From contig JBKJQB010000172.1 in NCBI GenBank assembly GCA_046594105.1, positions 1 to 27,083 on the forward strand: a DNA stretch of 27,083 nucleotides. The letters run 5' to 3'. A program made the position numbers and the translations under genes. The notes below the pieces were generated by a model that worked only from the letters and a program-made list of their open reading frames with translations, did not search any database and was not told the origin of the DNA. The DNA comes from JBDSGC01 sp046594105 (GTDB taxonomy: Bacteria; Acidobacteriota; Thermoanaerobaculia; Gp7-AA8). Positions 23,984 to 27,083 of this stretch are shown piece by piece (within the stretch, counting starts at the first letter, position 1; each line of letters begins with the position of its first letter).

Positions 23984-24733
23984 CTACCTCAGCGCGTAGG
24001 GAATGCGCACGACGGGAGCGAGAAGGCGCGACGGATTGCTGGTCGCGGCCAGATACTTCGATGACGAATTGAACTCCAGGTTCACGCCCCGCCCAAGGTC
24101 GATGATGGCGATCCACGAACATCCCCCCGGACACCACCAACCCGGCTGCAGGATGCGGAAGACGGAGGAGTGAGGAGGAACCAGGGTTTTTCCGAATCCG
24201 CCGCGGTCGGTCGAATACTCGATTTCGATCTCGAAGGAGTTCGGATTGATGAGGAAGAGATTCGTGGACTCCTCATCGCCGCGCATCGCGCGGTCGATGC
24301 GGGAACGGCCGGTGAGCCAGTCACGCGCGATCTCCACGGTCTGCCAGCGATAGTCCCCGCGCGCGGTCGCCACGACTTCCGAGCGGATCTCGATCGGTTG
24401 GTCGGCCGTGATCACGGCAGCTCCCAGGAGCAGCGTTTGCGCGTCCACTGCCAGAGCGGTTTCGCTCGAAAAGCGCTTCGTTCCATGAGCGGGGATGATG
24501 ATCTCGGTATTCAGCAACCGACATTCGGTGCAGGGTGCGCTCGTGACGGGAAGAATGTCGGTTACGCGGACGTGAGCCGTCGACGCCGTTGGATTCCCGA
24601 GCGCCAGAATCGAATCGTAGGTATTGCCCACTCCCTGCACGTGCGTGCCGTAGACCGGAATGATCCACTGCTCTTCACCACGGGCGGGAAGGGTCACGGC
24701 GGCGAGCATCAGTGCGAGCGCGGCAATCTTCAA
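23984..24733 (-). CDS. Secreted hypothetical protein
   Basis: A 249-residue protein with a signal peptide (MKIAALALMLAAVTLPARGE), probably periplasmic or secreted. The rest is beta-rich (QWIIPVYGTHVQGVGN, ILALGNPTASTAHVRVTDIL) with a Cys pair CTEC near residue 68 and a second Cys pair in PGWWCPGGCSW near residue 212. I recognise no family. The GNPTxxxAxVxV segment recalls the LFNPTTDDARAKMQV segment of the LRR protein's tail, so both may use the same Ig-like module (inference). TTG at 24733 is preferred: GGAG stands 7 bases before it and it starts directly at the signal peptide. The longer frame to ATG 24778 or beyond has no signal character. A possible -10 (TACGAT) lies near 24780. Confidence 0.75.
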   Translation of the reverse strand: MKIAALALMLAAVTLPARGEEQWIIPVYGTHVQGVGNTYDSILALGNPTASTAHVRVTDILPVTSAPCTECRLLNTEIIIPAHGTKRFSSETALAVDAQTLLLGAAVITADQPIEIRSEVVATARGDYRWQTVEIARDWLTGRSRIDRAMRGDEESTNLFLINPNSFEIEIEYSTDRGGFGKTLVPPHSSVFRILQPGWWCPGGCSWIAIIDLGRGVNLEFNSSSKYLAATSNPSRLLAPVVRIPYALR

Positions 24734-25083
24734 TGAGGGCTCCGGTCTGCCGAATCCTGTTCTCGAATGCCTCGGCATCGTAGCGCACCGCCTGATGGGC
24801 GATCGAGCGAGACCGCCAGCGAGAGGATCGCAGCGAGGCTTCCAAAACCTGTGACATTTTTTGGGTCCATCAACCCGACACCCGCTCCCGATTTTGATAG
24901 ACTCACCGCCTCCCAATCTGACACCTATACGCGCGGGAGGTTCCCGCGCCGGACAGTGATCCATTTTGCTGCCGCGACGTTTCGTCACGACGGTTTTGTC
25001 CCACGGGGCGGTGGCGTTCGGTGAAATCGCAGCGTGTCGCTGTGCCGTAGCCGGGCCTATCCCCCAAGCTGATCGGAGGACCT
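24734..25083. promoter_or_regulatory. Divergent intergenic region with leader hairpin
   Basis: 350 bases between divergent genes with no credible coding frame. Toward the DUF1326 gene, CCGACA (24875-24880) and TAGACT (24898-24903) are 17 bases apart and could be a promoter, giving a leader of about 175 bases. A perfect 8-bp hairpin (GCGCGGGA/TCCCGCGC, 24931-24949) lies in that leader. No known riboswitch pattern was recognised. Confidence 0.35.
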
Positions 25084-25824
25084 ATGCGTCATCGGAATGT
25101 CCCTCTCGTCGTTCTGGGCAGTTTGTTCGTTCTCTTCCTGACCACCGCCGCGTCTAACGACGCAAAACCGGCGGCACCCGACTGGTCGATGAACGCGTCG
25201 ATCATCGAAGCCTGCAGTTGTCCGATGTTCTGCCAGTGCTATTTCAACAGCGAGCCGGCGGGACACGCGTCGGGACACGCAGCGAGCCATGGCGGGAAGG
25301 ACCACGGCGGGCATTTCTGCAAGTTCAACAACGCCATGCGCGTCAACAAGGGCTCCTACGGCGCGACGAGTCTCGACGGGGCAAAGTTCTGGGTGGCCGG
25401 CGATCTGGGCGGCGACTTCAGCAAGGGCCAGATGGACTGGGCCGTCCTGACGTTCGACTCTGCTGTGACCAGCCAGCAGCGCGAGGGCATCATGGCCATC
25501 CTCGGCAAGGTCTATCCCGTTAAGTGGAACTCATTCAAAGTGGCCAAAGACGCCACGATGGAATGGAGCGCCACGAAAGAAATGGCCTCCGCCACGCTCA
25601 ACGGCGGAAAGACCGCCGAGGTCCAGCTCGGAAAGTTTCAGGGGATGAGCAACGAGCCGGTGGTGATCTCCAATCTCAAGTACTGGGGAGTGCCGCGCAA
25701 CGACGGCTTCGTCCTGATGCCGAACAAGGTCGAGGCCTATCGCGCCGGAGACAAACCGTTCTCCTACAAGGGAACCAACGGCTTCATGATCACCTTCGAC
25801 ATCAACTCGAAGGATGTGATGTAG
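25084..25824 (+). CDS. DUF1326 family protein with His-rich loop
   Basis: A 246-residue protein of the DUF1326 family, function unknown. An N-terminal hydrophobic stretch (about 6-23) is a signal peptide or anchor, so the protein should be periplasmic. The family hallmark ACSCPMFCQCYF is at about 43-54. It is followed by a loop with five His in about 20 residues (GHASGHAASHGGKDHGGHFC), then the family's conserved C-terminal sheet (SSxFWGVPR-like KYWGVPRNDGFVLMPNK). The Cys/His cluster suggests metal or heme binding (inference). The start has a strong ribosome site GGAGG at -5. A 12-bp hairpin lies after the stop. Confidence 0.88.
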   Translation: MRHRNVPLVVLGSLFVLFLTTAASNDAKPAAPDWSMNASIIEACSCPMFCQCYFNSEPAGHASGHAASHGGKDHGGHFCKFNNAMRVNKGSYGATSLDGAKFWVAGDLGGDFSKGQMDWAVLTFDSAVTSQQREGIMAILGKVYPVKWNSFKVAKDATMEWSATKEMASATLNGGKTAEVQLGKFQGMSNEPVVISNLKYWGVPRNDGFVLMPNKVEAYRAGDKPFSYKGTNGFMITFDINSKDVM

Positions 25825-25834
25825 GTTTCTGCGA

Positions 25835-25869
25835 CGGTCTGGTGGCCGGTATCCGCTGCCACCAGACCG
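25835..25869. terminator. Hairpin between convergent genes
   Basis: A perfect 12-bp inverted repeat (CGGTCTGGTGGC with GCCACCAGACCG, loop of 11 bases) 10 bases after the DUF1326 stop and 6 bases before the end of the convergent gene. It has no T-tract on either side; it probably acts for both strands. Confidence 0.6.
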
Positions 25870-25875
25870 CGTTCA

Positions 25876-26406
25876 TCAGGGCACCGCTGCGAAATCGCAA
25901 CCGGACGCCTGGCAACGAAGCGCCACGAACACTTCGGATCGGATCAGCCACCGACCGTCACGCCTGACCCACTGCGCGGAGTAGCGCCCGCTGATGACTT
26001 CCGGACCGGTCGCGTTTCCGAGACGGCCGCGCCACACGCCGGTCTCAAACGCCAGAGGCCAGCGCGCACTCACCTCGATCCCGGAAGGGATGCGCTGATA
26101 CACCACCCGCTGCGCGTTGCCGGCGTCCGCCTCGAGCAGCTTGCGGTACGCGGGCCGCCCCGTCACCGGAGTTCCCAGGCCGCGGCGGATGGTGACGTCC
26201 TCCGTCCAGAATGCTTCCGCCTGGTCAACCTCGCCCGCAGCCATGGCCCGGTTCTGCTCCAGGCGGCCAGCGCGGATGGCGGCAGCATCGCCGCTCTCTA
26301 TCGCCATCGCCGGAAGGCCTGCGGGATGACTCGAGGCGCAGGCGAGAGTGATCATGGCGACAGCGGCGCTGATGAGCAGGCGGATTTGAAAGGGGGCGCG
26401 CAGCAT
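25876..26406 (-). CDS. SnoaL/DUF4440-like putative lipoprotein
   Basis: A 176-residue protein. An N-terminal hydrophobic stretch ends in a Cys (LLISAAVAMITLAC, Cys23), which suggests a lipoprotein, though the lipobox is weak. Residues 37-160 have the cone-shaped SnoaL/NTF2-like pattern of DUF4440: QNRAMAAGEVDQAEAFWTEDVTIRRG, then GRPAYRKLLE and RYSAQWVRRDGRWLIRSEVFV. This fold binds small hydrophobic ligands or has isomerase activity; the role here is unknown. ATG at 26406 starts directly at the signal peptide. The gene follows the PilZ gene with 5 bases between stop and start, so they are co-transcribed. Confidence 0.78.
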   Translation of the reverse strand: MLRAPFQIRLLISAAVAMITLACASSHPAGLPAMAIESGDAAAIRAGRLEQNRAMAAGEVDQAEAFWTEDVTIRRGLGTPVTGRPAYRKLLEADAGNAQRVVYQRIPSGIEVSARWPLAFETGVWRGRLGNATGPEVISGRYSAQWVRRDGRWLIRSEVFVALRCQASGCDFAAVP

Positions 26407-26411
26407 GGGGA

Positions 26412-26816
26412 TCACGTGGGTTCCGTTCGAAGATCCGCGTCGCCGGCCGGCCCCACAGCCGCCTCCTGTTTCTCGCGAAGGCGGGCCATCTGAATGGTCA
26501 GGAACTCGTGGAGCGGCTCCTGCTGTTCGGGCGCCATCTGGGCGAAGGAGATCGCCGAGCGGAAGACGTACTCCGGCCCCTCGTCCCCTCTCCGCACCTG
26601 CACCAGAGAGCGCAGCACCTGGCAGGGAATGTACATCCCTCCGTAGCTCGGAAAGATCAGCGTGCACGACGCCCCCGCCTTGATCGGAGAGCGATGGATG
26701 ACGGCGGCGCCGGTGAGGCTGAGATCGATCAGCTCTGCGTTGATGTCCGACAGCTGCACCGGAATCGAAGCGGTCTCGTACCGTTCGGAGCGACGTCGAT
26801 CTTTTCCTGAGGCCAC
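26412..26816 (-). CDS. PilZ domain protein
   Basis: A 134-residue single-domain PilZ protein. The c-di-GMP-binding signature is visible: RRRSERYE near 7-14 (RxxxR) and DLSLTGAAV at 31-39 (D/N-x-S-x-x-G). The remaining beta strands continue to about 105 (SYGGMYIPCQVLRSL, ISFAQM). A helical tail follows. It should bind cyclic di-GMP in the cytoplasm and pass the signal to an unknown partner. GTG at 26816 is the start; a -10-like CAGAAT lies 6 bases upstream. It overlaps no other gene and leads a two-gene unit with the SnoaL-like gene. Confidence 0.85.
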   Translation of the reverse strand: MASGKDRRRSERYETASIPVQLSDINAELIDLSLTGAAVIHRSPIKAGASCTLIFPSYGGMYIPCQVLRSLVQVRRGDEGPEYVFRSAISFAQMAPEQQEPLHEFLTIQMARLREKQEAAVGPAGDADLRTEPT

Positions 26817-26822
26817 CTCGAC

Positions 26823-26828
26823 ATTCTG
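26823..26828 (-). promoter_or_regulatory. -10-like element for a leaderless start (PilZ gene)
   Basis: On the minus strand CAGAAT followed by G ends 6 bases before the GTG at 26816, the same spacing as TAGAAT before 5324. Confidence 0.35.
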
Positions 26829-26975
26829 CCAGCAGCGGCGCGTGCGTGCCAGCCAAAAGGCGTTTGGAGGTTGTGAACAGCGTTGTGACCGTCATCCTGA
26901 GCTGGGGAAGACGCGATGCAACGATGATGGCGTGATGAACGTGCGCTTCGTGGTTCTTCTGAGCGGAGCGAACGG

Positions 26976-26999
26976 AGCGCCGGCATCCTTGCCGGCCGG
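26976..26999 (-). repeat. REP core copy beside the IS end
   Basis: The minus strand reads GGCCGGCA, then AGGATGCCGGCGCT: one extra base against the copy at 7813-7850. It lies 14 bases from the putative IS left end. The 150 bases to its right-hand neighbour gene (26829-26975) hold nothing else I can assign. Confidence 0.7.
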
Positions 27000-27012
27000 T
27001 CCGCCGGCTTCC

Positions 27013-27083
27013 TGGTCTGCTCCCCGAAAACTGGACCACGGATTATGTCGGGCGGTTTACCGTAAGAAGGAGCGACGGTATGG
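27013..27083 (+). mobile_element. Left end of an insertion sequence (IS3-like), cut by the window
   Basis: A 26-base terminal sequence beginning TGGTCTGCTCCCCG and ending CTGGACCA is followed by about 40 bases and then AAGGAG, 7 bases before an ATG at 27080. This is the usual layout of an IS3-family left inverted repeat and the start of its first transposase frame. The transposase itself lies beyond the window, so the family call rests on the terminal sequence and layout only. Confidence 0.55.

Overview
The window is a chromosomal stretch of a high-GC bacterium. An Oar-like TonB-dependent receptor with a carboxypeptidase-regulatory N-terminus shows a Gram-negative cell. A soluble Ser/Thr kinase, a winged-helix/FHA protein and several secreted proteins of unknown function also fit an acidobacterial lineage (Acidobacteriota, possibly a Thermoanaerobaculia- or Vicinamibacteria-like group). 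That assignment is inference from gene style; no rRNA or phylogenetic marker is present.

Left part (1-7501): a hypothetical protein cut by the window edge, an ABC ATPase and two permeases form one overlapping operon. A zinc-ribbon Ser/Thr kinase, a winged-helix/FHA protein and a small two-helix membrane protein follow. A convergent NmrA-type oxidoreductase has a tandem 14-mer over its predicted promoter. Divergent from it is a peptidoglycan-binding/CHAP-like protein. A palindrome-rich gap (7502-7893) holds REP-type hairpins and an apparent solo IS end.

Middle part (7894-15319): an aldo/keto reductase and a secreted metal-dependent amidohydrolase are divergent. Next comes the most unusual structure. 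The 3' half of a tRNA-Val(GAC) gene is copied at 10433-10468, in the same orientation as the intact gene at 15129-15205. The 4.7 kb between them carries one very large secreted protein with 21 plant-type leucine-rich repeats, and a frameshifted FG-GAP/VCBS fragment that runs straight into the tRNA copy. This is the architecture of a tRNA-targeted integrated island, but no integrase is present. A second tRNA-Val(CAC) lies just upstream of the intact tRNA-Val(GAC), behind a good promoter.

Right part (15488-27083): the TonB-dependent receptor has a sigma70-type promoter and a strong terminator. A GH3 beta-N-acetylhexosaminidase-like enzyme and a membrane-anchored DUF1573 protein lie upstream on the same strand. 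Glutamine-dependent NAD synthetase is divergent from them. After it come a nested palindromic element, a REP that abuts and may have destroyed the start codon of a small lipoprotein gene, a secreted hypothetical protein, a DUF1326 protein with a His-rich loop, and a PilZ/SnoaL-like gene pair. The window ends in what looks like the left end of an IS3-like element beside another copy of the same REP.

Several genes share a -10-like hexamer 6-8 bases before their start codon and lack a Shine-Dalgarno sequence, which suggests leaderless transcription is common here.
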